A DNA stretch of 64,000 bases. It comes from Chromatocurvus sp964613795. Its GTDB lineage: Bacteria > Pseudomonadota > Gammaproteobacteria > Pseudomonadales > Halieaceae. The DNA is taken from the NCBI GenBank assembly GCA_964613795.1, contig CAZTJR010000001.1, positions 332,432 to 396,431 of the forward strand, in the 5' to 3' direction. Position numbers and translations under genes: made by a program. Position 1 is the first letter of the stretch, and each line of letters begins with the position of its first letter. The notes beneath the pieces are model-generated. The model made no database searches, was not told the DNA's origin, and saw nothing but the letters and a program-made list of their open reading frames with translations. Below are positions 42,368-51,119 of this stretch, one piece after another.

Positions 42368-43422
42368 CGGGGCTGCTGCTGGCTTGCGACGGTTTTCAGC
42401 GGTGTGTCTGGCGATGGCTGCTGGCAGTCCTCCAGCGATTTCTGCACCTGCCTGACATGCTGTCGCGGCGCTCGATTACCTGTCTCCAGAGAGCTGTCGC
42501 GCTGTAACTGCCATTTGCGGTAAGTCGGGGGGAGCACCTCTGACAGCTGGGTCTCAAGTTGTCTGATAGGCGGAAGCAGACCGTGAAGTCGCTGGCTCAG
42601 CGCGGCGGACCAGGGCTGTATCCCGCGGATAAAGAATTTCTCGACTACATTCTTGAAAATATCCAGGTCGGGCGAGATCAGGCCACCCTTGCAGAATCCG
42701 CCCCCTTCCCGGTGGGCGCGCAGCATCGCATTGGCGCCCTCGAGTGCGGCCTTTTGCAGGTTCAGTGCCGCTAGCAGCGAGCCGGCATCGCCTGTCGCAA
42801 CGTCACTGAGCAGCATCTCAAAGTCGCGGTTGTTGGCCGAGTAGTCACCTGCCAGCCAGCGTGACGCCAGCGCGTTTATCGCGCCCAGTGCAGACAGCGG
42901 CGCGCTGCTGGTGGATTCGGGATAGTCGCCAAGGGTCTGTGGTGCCTGCCACAGGCGACGGAATTCATCCGTCGCCAGCGTCGCGTTGTAGATGCGGCTG
43001 GGCAGCTCGAGGCGCTTGCTGTCGACTGCCGCGCTCAACTCGGAGGCCAGCGCGTCCCGGTCTTGGTCCTTGAGATACTCGATGCAGGCGGGCGCCAGAC
43101 GCAGGAACTCCAGCTCCAGCAGCAGTGACTGGGATGGCGGTGCCAGGCGTCCGAGACTGCTATTGCGTTTGCCGACGGTGACCTGAAGCTTGCAACCCCG
43201 CAATGCCAGGAAGTCGAGTGCCGCCAGTCGTCCCGGCGCCAGCGGTATGCGCAGTCTGGCAGGGCGTGGTGAGTGGGGAAGAGGCTCCACTTCCCAGGCC
43301 GCAGAAGCCGTATCCAGCGGCCTCTCCAGCCGCGAGAGATAGGTGTCAAAGGCCTGCTGCGGCCCCGGATTGCCGCAGCCAGCCATGAGCGCAAGCAGTA
43401 GTGCCGGCGGCAGCCACCGCAT
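42364..43422 (-). CDS. DUF3080-type lipoprotein
   Basis: 352 aa. A lipoprotein signal MRWLPPALLLALMAGC gives an acylated Cys at residue 16. The rest is soluble, with DTYLSRLERPLD near the N-terminus and FCKGGLISPDLDIFKNVVEKFFI in the C-terminal half. Length and pattern fit the uncharacterised DUF3080 lipoproteins of gammaproteobacteria; I cannot confirm without a search. The start overlaps the preceding GST gene as ATGA. It marks the return to non-photosynthetic genes. Confidence 0.65.
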   Translation of the reverse strand: MRWLPPALLLALMAGCGNPGPQQAFDTYLSRLERPLDTASAAWEVEPLPHSPRPARLRIPLAPGRLAALDFLALRGCKLQVTVGKRNSSLGRLAPPSQSLLLELEFLRLAPACIEYLKDQDRDALASELSAAVDSKRLELPSRIYNATLATDEFRRLWQAPQTLGDYPESTSSAPLSALGAINALASRWLAGDYSANNRDFEMLLSDVATGDAGSLLAALNLQKAALEGANAMLRAHREGGGFCKGGLISPDLDIFKNVVEKFFIRGIQPWSAALSQRLHGLLPPIRQLETQLSEVLPPTYRKWQLQRDSSLETGNRAPRQHVRQVQKSLEDCQQPSPDTPLKTVASQQQPR

Positions 43423-44048
43423 CAGCCGGCGTCTAGAACCTGCCGGACGCGCGCGCGCCATGCCAGCAGAGACTCACAGTCTTCCGGTATACTCTCCTTG
43501 ACCCAGCCGGCAAATTCGCTGCACACCAGCAGATCAATGTCGGCGAGAGTGAGGGTATCTCCAACCAGGAAATCCCGCCCGTTGAGTGCCTCGTCATAGG
43601 TTTGCCAGCCCCGCTGCAGTCGTTCACGGCCCCGGTCGACCAGAGCGGGAATCTGTGGGGTTTTCACCGGCCCTGGCAATGCGCGGTCTGCAAAATTGGG
43701 ATTGCCGTTGCGCAGCACCTCGGCGACAGCGCTGAACGCATTAATATAAATGTGGTGGTCCCAGCCGAGCACCTGTGCGCGCGCCAGAGGCGTGGTTCCC
43801 ATAAGCGGCTTCTGAGGGTGCAGTGATTCAAGGTAGTCGCATATGGCGATGACTTCCGTTATCAGGGTGCCATCGTCAAGACGCAGCGTCGGGACGGTGC
43901 CGGCAGGGCAGATGGCGCGATATTGCTCGCCCAGCTGCTCCAGCTGCATGAGATCGATCTGCGTGGTGTCGATATCGATCTCTTTCAAGGCGAGGAACAG
44001 ACCGAGTCGGCGAGGATTGGGTGCCGGATCATAGGTATACAGATGCAT
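43422..44048 (-). CDS. glutathione S-transferase family protein
   Basis: 208 aa. N-terminal thioredoxin-like domain (MHLYTYDPAPNPRRLGLFLALK, then the cis-Pro segment AGTVPTLRLDDGTLITEVIAICDYLE) and C-terminal helical domain with FLVGDTLTLADIDLLV, the usual GST pattern. Substrate unknown. It overlaps the downstream lipoprotein gene by ATGA. Confidence 0.9.
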   Translation of the reverse strand: MHLYTYDPAPNPRRLGLFLALKEIDIDTTQIDLMQLEQLGEQYRAICPAGTVPTLRLDDGTLITEVIAICDYLESLHPQKPLMGTTPLARAQVLGWDHHIYINAFSAVAEVLRNGNPNFADRALPGPVKTPQIPALVDRGRERLQRGWQTYDEALNGRDFLVGDTLTLADIDLLVCSEFAGWVKESIPEDCESLLAWRARVRQVLDAG

Positions 44049-44158
44049 GGTACTGCCTGTGGCTGCGGAAAAGTGGACAAAGGGTAGCAGATTTTCTGCG
44101 TTTCACGCCGCTCGGGTTCGATGGCAGTCGCGATCGCCTGAGGGAGGCCGCCCCGAGT

Positions 44159-44186
44159 TTTCCAGGCGCAGGATACTGGCTATAAT
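44159..44186 (+). promoter_or_regulatory. promoter of the cytochrome c gene
   Basis: TTTCCA (44159-44164), 16 bp, TATAAT (44181-44186), followed 29 bp later by the GTG start with its AAGGAGA site. Confidence 0.55.
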
Positions 44187-44214
44187 GCGCGCCCCGACAA
44201 AAGGAGACGATAGC

Positions 44215-44655
44215 GTGCTCAAGCAATTATCAGCAATGTTCATACTTGGCGGCCTGGCGCTGTCAGCACTGGCGGTTGAGCTGACGGAGGAGCAGCGTGC
44301 GGCCATCGAAGCCCGTCTGAAGCCCCACGGCGACCTTTGCCTCAGCAGTGATTCCAGTTGCACAGGCGCAACCATGGCGAGTGCGGATTCATCCGCAGGT
44401 GGCAGCGATATTTCCGGTGAGGCAGTCTACAATCAGGCGTGCATGGCGTGTCACAGCTCCGGCGCTGGTGGCGCGCCCATCGTAGGTCAGGTGGATCAGT
44501 GGAGTGAACGCCTGGCAAAGGGGCGGGACGCGCTCCATCAGAGCGGTATCCAGGGTGTCGAAGGCACCAGCATGATGGCCAAGGGCGGACGCGCAGATCT
44601 GTCTGACGAGCAGGTCATGGCGGCGGTCGATTACATGGTGGAAAACAGCCAGTAA
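44215..44655 (+). CDS. cytochrome c5-like monohaem cytochrome
   Basis: 146 aa from a GTG start behind AAGGAGACGATAGC. A Sec signal peptide (MLKQLSAMFILGGLALSALA) leads to the periplasm. The haem site is CMACH (Cys76-His80), with the axial methionine probably in GTSMMAKGG. A cysteine pair in GDLCLSSDSSC precedes the haem domain, as in the cytochrome c5 family. It could carry electrons in respiration or to PufC; the latter is speculation. The in-frame extension upstream (from 44047) overlaps the promoter and is not coding. Confidence 0.88.
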   Translation: MLKQLSAMFILGGLALSALAVELTEEQRAAIEARLKPHGDLCLSSDSSCTGATMASADSSAGGSDISGEAVYNQACMACHSSGAGGAPIVGQVDQWSERLAKGRDALHQSGIQGVEGTSMMAKGGRADLSDEQVMAAVDYMVENSQ

Positions 44656-44664
44656 GCCGTGCGT

Positions 44665-44716
44665 GGTCGGCGGATTCGCCCGGACGGGCGCATCTGTCGG
44701 CCGCCGACCGCGTTTT
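44665..44716. terminator. terminator between cytochrome c and rep
   Basis: GGTCGGCGG (44665-44673) pairs with CCGCCGACC (44701-44709); an inner hairpin CGCCCG-GA-CGGGCG lies at 44677-44690. TTTT follows. Serves convergent genes. Confidence 0.6.
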
Positions 44717-46709
44717 AATCCAGGAGCGCCTGAAGGCTGGTGAGTGTTTCTCTGCCGCGCACGAGATTCCGCTCTACATCCTTTTCGGTTCCTCCGAGCC
44801 ACTCCATGTCTTCCCTCGGCAGTTCGTCCAGAAAGCGACTCGGCTGGCAATCTACCCGCTCACCAAACTGCCTTCGCGTGCGTGACCATGTCATGCTCAG
44901 ACTCTGCTGAGCCCGCGTGAGTCCGACATAGGCAAGGCGGCGCTCTTCCTCAATGGCGCCGCTTTCCACGCTGTTGCGGTGTGGCAGCAGTTTTTCCTCC
45001 ATGCCGACGATAAACACATGCGGGAATTCCAGTCCCTTGGCCGCATGCAGGGTCAGCAGCTGAACACAGGCATCGCTGTTTTTGTCTTCTTCCTGCTGTT
45101 CCATCAGGTCCCGGAGCACCAGCTGCGCAATCGCGTCCTGTAGCGTGCGCTGCTCCCGCTGCATCAGGCGCGACAGGCTGTCGAGAAGAAAATGCACGTT
45201 GCCCATGCGCCGTTGCGCGACATCCTCACTCGAGCTGATCCTGTGCAGCCAGTCCTCGTAGCGGATGTTGCGCAGAAGTTGGTGCACGCCTGCAATATCG
45301 CCACCCTCGCCTGTCTGCCGTGTTTCATCCAGATGGCCGAGCAGGGCCTGCAGCTGACGCAGGCTGGCCGGGTTGATGATGTCTGAGCCAACGTCGCTGC
45401 AGGCTTTCGCCATGCTGCAGTGTCGCTGCGACGCCAGGTTGCCAATAGCCTGCAGTGTCGCAGTACCCAGACCGCGGCGCGGCACATTGGCGATACGCAG
45501 GAAGGCGTTGTCGTCATCGCGGTTGATCAGCAGACGCAGGTATGCCATGACATCCTTTATCTCATTGCGCGCAAAAAACGAGGTGCCACCGCTGATCTGG
45601 TAGGGAACACCCTGCTGCTGCAGTGCGAGCTCCACCAGTTTCGACTGGTGGTTGCCACGATACAGAATGGCGTAGTCACCGAGTTGGGTGCCGCGCCGCA
45701 GCTGGTGATCGAGGATCTCCGCCACCACCTGCCCCGCCTCGGCATCCTCGTCGGCGCACTCGATGACCCGCAACGGATCGCCGGGCCCCAGGCCGCTCCA
45801 GAGCCGCTTTTCAAACAGGTGGGCATTGTTGGCGATCAGCTGGTTGGCCGCCTGCAGGATGCGGCCTGTGGAGCGATAGTTCTGCTCGAGCTTGACGATT
45901 CTGAGTCCGGGGAAGTCCCCCTGGAGCTGGGCCAGATTCTCCGGTCTGGCACCGCGCCAGGCGTAGATTGACTGATCATCATCGCCGACCACGGTCAGCG
46001 CCGCCCGCAGTCCCATAAGCTGGCGAACCAGCCGGTACTGCGCTTCGTTGGTGTCCTGGTACTCGTCCACGAGCATGTAGTGAACCCGTTCCTGCCAGCG
46101 CTGCCGCGTGTCGGGGCAGCCCTCCAGCAGGCGCGCCGGCAGCATCAGCAGATCATCGAAATCCACCGCGTTGAACGCTCGCAGTGCATCGCTGTAGCGC
46201 TGGTAGCTTCGTGCTGCCAGCAGATCGGCGGGGCCGGATGCCTCGCGCATCGCTTCCTCGCTGTCTGTGCACGTGTTTTTCCACGCGGAAATACGCTGCG
46301 CAACCGCGCCCGCCTGCTCCGCTGCCGCCTTGCTTTCCTGGCCCAGCAGGTCCTGCAGCAGCGTCAGCGTGTCCTGGTTGTCGAAGATGGAGAAACCGCC
46401 GCGCAGGGACAGCTGCGACTGTTCACGCCGGATAATAGTCAGCCCCAGCTGGTGGAAAGTGCTGATAGTCAGGCTTTCTGCCGCCTCTTTCGATAGCAGG
46501 TTGCCGACGCGCTGGCGCATCTCGCGTGCCGCCTTGTTGGTGAAGGTCACCGCCGCGACGCGGTCTGGTCGCAGGCCGCACTGTTTGATGAGGAAGGCGA
46601 TTTTTTCGGTAATGACGCTGGTTTTACCGCTGCCGGCACCAGCCAATACCAGAAGCGGACCATCAATGTAGCGCACGGCCTCGCGCTGCTGGGGGTTGAG
46701 ACGTGACAT
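44715..46709 (-). CDS. rep: ATP-dependent DNA helicase Rep
   Basis: 664 aa superfamily 1 helicase. Motif I LAGAGSGKTSVI, motif II LVDEYQDTNEAQY, motif III VVGDDDQSIYAWRGARPENL and motif VI YVGLTRAQQSLSMTWSRTR are in order. Start chosen at ATG 46709 (MSRLNPQQREAVRYIDGPLL), the conserved Rep N-terminus. Rep helps replication forks pass obstacles. Confidence 0.95.
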   Translation of the reverse strand: MSRLNPQQREAVRYIDGPLLVLAGAGSGKTSVITEKIAFLIKQCGLRPDRVAAVTFTNKAAREMRQRVGNLLSKEAAESLTISTFHQLGLTIIRREQSQLSLRGGFSIFDNQDTLTLLQDLLGQESKAAAEQAGAVAQRISAWKNTCTDSEEAMREASGPADLLAARSYQRYSDALRAFNAVDFDDLLMLPARLLEGCPDTRQRWQERVHYMLVDEYQDTNEAQYRLVRQLMGLRAALTVVGDDDQSIYAWRGARPENLAQLQGDFPGLRIVKLEQNYRSTGRILQAANQLIANNAHLFEKRLWSGLGPGDPLRVIECADEDAEAGQVVAEILDHQLRRGTQLGDYAILYRGNHQSKLVELALQQQGVPYQISGGTSFFARNEIKDVMAYLRLLINRDDDNAFLRIANVPRRGLGTATLQAIGNLASQRHCSMAKACSDVGSDIINPASLRQLQALLGHLDETRQTGEGGDIAGVHQLLRNIRYEDWLHRISSSEDVAQRRMGNVHFLLDSLSRLMQREQRTLQDAIAQLVLRDLMEQQEEDKNSDACVQLLTLHAAKGLEFPHVFIVGMEEKLLPHRNSVESGAIEEERRLAYVGLTRAQQSLSMTWSRTRRQFGERVDCQPSRFLDELPREDMEWLGGTEKDVERNLVRGRETLTSLQALLD

Positions 46710-46794
46710 GCGCTGGGTAGGCCTCTGGCTGCTGTCGGTGACGGGCGCGCATCGTCGCATGAACGCGAACATCGTGGAACCGCTGCCGCCGGTT

Positions 46795-48279
46795 TCACAT
46801 CGGCAGGCGGTAGCTGATGGCTTCATCAATATGCCTTGCCGTGACCGGCAGGCTTTCTTCGAGGTCGGCGATAGTGCGCGCGACACGGATCAGGCGGTGA
46901 GCGGCCCTAGCGGAGAGTCTCAGTCGGTTGATGGCGGTTTCCAGTCTGCGCGTTGCAGCGCTTTCAAGCTGACAGGTGCTCCGCCATTCGCCGCTGGCAA
47001 TGTCCGCGTTACATTTGCACTGGCGCATGAGCTGACGCTGTCGTGCGTTTGTCACACGCTGCCTCACTGAGGCAGAGGTTTCGGCCGCGCCCGCGTCAAG
47101 CAGCAGCGTTCTGGCATCGGTTCTGGGAACATCTACATGCAGGTCGATCCTGTCCAGCAAGGGGCCCGAAAGACGCTGACGGTAGCGCATGATTCTGTCG
47201 GGTGTGCAGTGGCAGCTGTGGTTGGGGTCGCCCTCGTAACCGCAGGGGCAGGGGTTCATGGCGCCGACAAACTGAAAATCTGCCGGATAGCTAACCTTGC
47301 GACTGGCCCTCGATAGCGTGATGCTGCGGGATTCCAGTGGCTCCCGCAGCATGTCGAGTGTCCGCCGGGAGAACTCTGGCAGTTCATCCAGAAACAGAAC
47401 GCCGCCATGAGCCAGCGATATTTCGCCGGGTGCGGGCAGATTACCGCCACCTACCAGCGCGGCGGCGCTGGCGCTGTGATGTGGCGCGCGGAAGGGGTGC
47501 TCGCCGCTGATGCTGGCCTCTGCGGTCAGGCTGTGCAGCGCCAGCGAAACGAGTCGCTGCGATGCATCCATTGGCGGCAGAATACCCGTCAGTCGGCTTG
47601 CCAGCATCGTTTTGCCGGTACCGGGTGGCCCCCGTAGCAGCAGATGGTGTCGACCCGCTGCCGCGATTTCCAGCGTCCGTCTGGCGGCAGCCTGTCCGAC
47701 AACATCCGCCAGGTCGGGCGGCGCATCGCAGGCGCTGTCCTCGCTGGCCACCGCCGGTGTCATTACTCGCCTTCCACGAAGTCCGGCGGAGAGGGACAGC
47801 AGGTCCGTGGCGGCCACTACCCGACTCTCCGGGGCTCGAGCGGCATCGCCCGCACAGGCGGCGGGAACCACCAGAGTGCGACCCGCATCGGCGCACGCAA
47901 TAGCGACCGGGACTGCGCCGCGTACGGCGCGAATACTGCCGTCCAGCGCCAGCTCGCCAATGAACTCAAATGCCTGCAGGCCCCGCATGGGTAGTTGTGC
48001 AGAGGCCGCGAGGATGCCCAGCGCGATGGGAAGGTCGAAACGTCCGCCGGCCTTGGGCAGGTCTGCCGGCGCCAGATTCACGGTTATGCGACGATCCGGG
48101 AAGTCGAAACAGGAATTGAGCAGCGCGCTGCGCACGCGATCACGACTTTCCCTGACAGCGGTCTGGGGCATGCCGACGATGTGGAAAGCAGGCAGGCCGC
48201 TGGACAGGTGCGTTTCTACCCGCACCAGGGGCGCGTTCAGTCCATCGCTACCGCGGCTGTAGACCAAGGCGTATTGCAT
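46795..48279 (-). CDS. comM: ComM/YifB-family Mg-chelatase-like AAA+ ATPase
   Basis: 494 aa. N-terminal Lon-protease-like fold (MQYALVYSRGSDGLNAPLVRVE), Walker A RGPPGTGKTMLASRL, Walker B GVLFLDELPEFSRRTL, and a cysteine-rich loop NPCPCGYEGDPNHSCHC. ComM is a branch-migration helicase in natural transformation; it is a relative, not a member, of BchI. ATG 48279 follows AGGGAAGAGC. Confidence 0.94.
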   Translation of the reverse strand: MQYALVYSRGSDGLNAPLVRVETHLSSGLPAFHIVGMPQTAVRESRDRVRSALLNSCFDFPDRRITVNLAPADLPKAGGRFDLPIALGILAASAQLPMRGLQAFEFIGELALDGSIRAVRGAVPVAIACADAGRTLVVPAACAGDAARAPESRVVAATDLLSLSAGLRGRRVMTPAVASEDSACDAPPDLADVVGQAAARRTLEIAAAGRHHLLLRGPPGTGKTMLASRLTGILPPMDASQRLVSLALHSLTAEASISGEHPFRAPHHSASAAALVGGGNLPAPGEISLAHGGVLFLDELPEFSRRTLDMLREPLESRSITLSRASRKVSYPADFQFVGAMNPCPCGYEGDPNHSCHCTPDRIMRYRQRLSGPLLDRIDLHVDVPRTDARTLLLDAGAAETSASVRQRVTNARQRQLMRQCKCNADIASGEWRSTCQLESAATRRLETAINRLRLSARAAHRLIRVARTIADLEESLPVTARHIDEAISYRLPM

Positions 48280-48350
48280 GCTCTTCCCTGAGCCTCGCTG
48301 TTTCTGGCCCGCGGCGCATCCTGTCCGCGGCACCTCATGACGTTCCGCGT

Positions 48351-48617
48351 CTAACGCGTCTGCTGCGCCTCGAGGTCGTCGATGGCGGCGGTCAGGGCGG
48401 CGAGCTCGGATTCCAGCGTCCGCACACGCGCCTGCGTTCTCGCGAGCAGTTCAGTCTGGGCATCGAACTCATCCCTTGCCACGACGTCGAGCCGCTGCAG
48501 CGCAGATTGCACCAGCAAGCGTGCATTGCGATCGACCTCGCTGCGCAGCCCTTCGCCGCCCACCAGCTGGTTCACCTGCTGAATCACATCGCCAAATGGT
48601 GGCGGTTTCAGTGCCAT
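48351..48617 (-). CDS. ubiK: ubiquinone biosynthesis accessory factor UbiK
   Basis: 88 aa. An N-terminal helix (FGDVIQQVNQLVGG) and a C-terminal coiled coil (LARTQARVRTLESELAALTAAIDDLEAQ) match the BMFP/UbiK (YqiC) family, which aids the ubiquinone hydroxylation complex. It lies upstream of comM, a common gammaproteobacterial arrangement. Confidence 0.88.
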   Translation of the reverse strand: MALKPPPFGDVIQQVNQLVGGEGLRSEVDRNARLLVQSALQRLDVVARDEFDAQTELLARTQARVRTLESELAALTAAIDDLEAQQTR

Positions 48618-48705
48618 GCCGTCATACCTGTTTCATGCGTTTCTGCGAGTGTAGTGGATGAGGGCGGCGCGGCACAGCGCGGCTATGTGCCTTTTGTTGG
48701 TGCAA

Positions 48706-48825
48706 TGCACCGTAAAAGTGCGTTCGCGCTGTTCCAGACAGGTATCCTGTAACGGGGCGACACGGTTGAAAGTTGCTATCTATCTGATAATAAAGACTTA
48801 TAAATGTCATGGCACAGTGCCTGCT
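48706..48825 (+). promoter_or_regulatory. NtrC-like enhancer and sigma-54 promoter of glnK
   Basis: The 342 bp between ubiK and glnK holds TGGCACAGTGCCTGCT (48810-48825), matching the -24/-12 pattern TGGCAC-N5-TTGCW with one mismatch and correct GG-N10-GC spacing. About 100 bp upstream, TGCACCGTAAAAGTGCG (48706-48722) resembles the NtrC site TGCAC-N7-GTGCA. The leader would be about 125 nt. Confidence 0.75.
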
Positions 48826-48959
48826 ATCACTCCTGCGAACGTAGAGAGTCTGCCGTCTGCGCGGCAACATCCGAGCAATGATGTCCGACAGCGCGGCGAT
48901 CACCAGACAGGAATAGTCCTGGCGGGGATTGTCGCCGCCATGAACTTCGGGAGAGCTGC

Positions 48960-49298
48960 ATGAAACTGATAACGGCTGTGATCAAGCCATTCAAGCTGGA
49001 TGACGTCCGCGAGGCATTATCCGACATTGGCGTGCAGGGGATCACAGTGACCGAGGTCAAGGGCTTTGGCCGCCAGAAAGGGCATACAGAGCTTTACCGG
49101 GGGGCCGAGTACGTGGTGGATTTTCTCCCCAAGGTGAAGATTGAGGTGGCGGTATCGGAAGCCGTGGTCGATCAGACGCTAGAGGCAATTACCAAGGCTG
49201 CGAACACCGGCAAGATAGGCGATGGCAAGGTCTTCGTCGCGACTCTGGAGCAGGTGATCAGAATCCGCACCGGTGAGACCGGAGAAGAGGCGATCTGA
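48960..49298 (+). CDS. glnK: nitrogen regulatory PII protein GlnK
   Basis: 112 aa PII protein. MKLITAVIKPFKLDDVREAL, the T-loop GFGRQKGHTELYRGAEYVVDFLPK with uridylylatable Tyr51, and TGKIGDGKVFV are complete. It gates AmtB and senses 2-oxoglutarate and ATP/ADP. It lies 48 bp before amtB and has a sigma-54/NtrC-type upstream region. Confidence 0.95.
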   Translation: MKLITAVIKPFKLDDVREALSDIGVQGITVTEVKGFGRQKGHTELYRGAEYVVDFLPKVKIEVAVSEAVVDQTLEAITKAANTGKIGDGKVFVATLEQVIRIRTGETGEEAI

Positions 49299-49346
49299 TC
49301 CTCTTCAGCAGGCGATAACGGTGATTTCGACACGAGAGTGATTTCC

Positions 49347-50618
49347 ATGGAAAACCAGATTTTTGAACTGCAGTACGCCCTCGATACGTTCTATTTTCTC
49401 GTCTGTGGCGCTTTGGTCATGTGGATGGCCGCCGGCTTCGCGATGCTTGAGGCGGGGCTTGTCCGCTCAAAGAACACGACCGAAATCCTGACCAAAAATG
49501 TTGCGCTGTTCTCGGTGGCGTCCACGATGTACCTCATCTGTGGTTATCACTTCATGTATGGTGGCGGCTTCTTTCTTTCTGGAATTACCACCGTTGCCGC
49601 CATGGATGAGGCCGCTGTTTCGCAGGTGCTTGTGGACTCAGTGGACGCAGGTTTCGACGGCGACTCGGTCTACTCCAGTGCCTCGGACTTTTTCTTCCAG
49701 GTGGTGTTTGTTGCCACGGCCATGTCGATCGTTTCCGGCGCCGTGGCCGAGCGCATGAAGCTCTGGGTGTTCCTCGCCTTCGCTGTCGTGATGACCGGAT
49801 TCATCTACCCGATCGAAGGCGGCTGGACTTGGGGCGCGAAAGACGTGCCCCTGCTCGGTGCGCTGAGCTACAGCGACTATGCGGGTTCCGGCATTGTGCA
49901 CATGGCCGGTGCGGCCGCTGCCCTGGCGGGTGTCCTTCTGCTGGGGCCGCGCAAAGGCAAGTATGGTGCTGATGGTTCGATCAGGGCCATACCCGGTGCG
50001 AATATGCCGCTGGCCACCCTCGGAACCTTCATTCTCTGGATGGGTTGGTTTGGCTTCAACGGGGGTTCCACTCTGAAGCTCGGGGGCATCAGCGTTGCCA
50101 ACGAAGTGGCGAATGTCTTCCTTAACACCAACGCTGCCGCTGCCGGGGGGCTCATTGCTGCCCTGATTGTGGCGCGCCTGGTGTTTGGCAAGGCAGATCT
50201 GACCATGGCGCTGAACGGCGCCCTGGCCGGTCTGGTTGCCATCACTGCGGAGCCAGCCGATCCTTCGCCACTGCTGGCGACAGCGGTTGGTGCGATTGGC
50301 GGCATCATTGTGGTCTTCAGCATTGTCTCGCTCGACAAGCTCCGTATCGACGATCCCGTCGGCGCCATTTCCGTACATGGCGTTGTTGGACTGTGGGGTA
50401 TTTTCGCAGTTCTCCTGTCGGACGCAGAGGCAACCTTCCTCGGTCAGCTCATAGGCGCGGTTGTCATCTTTGCATGGGTATTTGTCGCCAGCCTGGTGGT
50501 CTGGGGCATCCTCAAGGTGGCGGTGGGGATTCGCGTCAGCGAAGAGGAGGAGTACGAGGGCGTCGACTTGTCGGAATGTGGCCTTGAGGCCTACCCGGAG
50601 TTTGTGACGGCGAAATAA
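49347..50618 (+). CDS. amtB: ammonium transporter AmtB
   Basis: 423 aa, about 11 membrane helices. AGFAMLEAGLVRSKNTTEILTKN, the pore histidines in GSGIVHMAGAAAAL and AISVHGVVGLWG are conserved. I prefer ATG 49347 to the GTG at 49338. There is no obvious signal peptide. An intrinsic terminator follows, then a second PII gene. Confidence 0.95.
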   Translation: MENQIFELQYALDTFYFLVCGALVMWMAAGFAMLEAGLVRSKNTTEILTKNVALFSVASTMYLICGYHFMYGGGFFLSGITTVAAMDEAAVSQVLVDSVDAGFDGDSVYSSASDFFFQVVFVATAMSIVSGAVAERMKLWVFLAFAVVMTGFIYPIEGGWTWGAKDVPLLGALSYSDYAGSGIVHMAGAAAALAGVLLLGPRKGKYGADGSIRAIPGANMPLATLGTFILWMGWFGFNGGSTLKLGGISVANEVANVFLNTNAAAAGGLIAALIVARLVFGKADLTMALNGALAGLVAITAEPADPSPLLATAVGAIGGIIVVFSIVSLDKLRIDDPVGAISVHGVVGLWGIFAVLLSDAEATFLGQLIGAVVIFAWVFVASLVVWGILKVAVGIRVSEEEEYEGVDLSECGLEAYPEFVTAK

Positions 50619-50649
50619 GCTTGCGGGCGCATTGAAAAATGCGTTTTTC

Positions 50650-50673
50650 AGGGGCCTTCGGGCCCCTTTTTTT
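50650..50673 (+). terminator. terminator after amtB
   Basis: AGGGGCC-TTCG-GGCCCC followed by seven Ts (50667-50673). The UUCG tetraloop and T-tract make this a strong intrinsic terminator. Confidence 0.93.
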
Positions 50674-50750
50674 GTCTCGCTGCCCGAAGCTTGCCACACC
50701 TGCCCTCCACTCCCTATCATCGGCGCTTCATCAACAGGAGTTCCGTCACC

Positions 50751-51089
50751 ATGAAACTAGTTACCGCGATCATCAAGCCCTTCAAGATGGACGATGTGCG
50801 CGCCGCGCTGTCTGATATTGGTGTGCAGGGCATTACGGTCACGGAGGTGAAGGGGTTCGGGCGTCAGCGCGGACATACCGAGCTCTATCGCGGTGCGGAA
50901 TATGTGGTCGATTTTCTGCCCAAACTGAAGCTTGAGATCGCCGTTGCCGAGAGTCAGCTCGACGCCATTATCGAAGCAATCATTCAGTCCGCAAACACCG
51001 GGAAGATCGGCGACGGCAAGATTTTCGTCACCGATATGGAGCAGGTTATTCGTATTCGTACCGGCGAGTCCGGTGAAGAGGCGGTCTGA
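50751..51089 (+). CDS. second PII protein (GlnB/GlnK)
   Basis: 112 aa. MKLVTAIIKPFKMDDVRAAL and the T-loop GFGRQRGHTELYRGAEY (Tyr51) are near identical to the first copy; divergence is mostly at residues 58-80. It follows the amtB terminator and has CAGGAG before the ATG, so it probably has its own promoter; I see no sigma-54 motif there. Whether it is the housekeeping GlnB or a second GlnK cannot be decided from sequence alone. Confidence 0.93.
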   Translation: MKLVTAIIKPFKMDDVRAALSDIGVQGITVTEVKGFGRQRGHTELYRGAEYVVDFLPKLKLEIAVAESQLDAIIEAIIQSANTGKIGDGKIFVTDMEQVIRIRTGESGEEAV

Positions 51090-51119
51090 TCCGGCCAGGG
51101 TTCAGCCAGCAGGCGTCGT

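Noticed and set aside
46795..48279. A second magnesium-chelatase subunit, suggested by the Mg-chelatase-like AAA+ domain
   Set aside because: Lon-like N-terminus, cysteine-rich loop and the ubiK/rep neighbourhood identify ComM/YifB.
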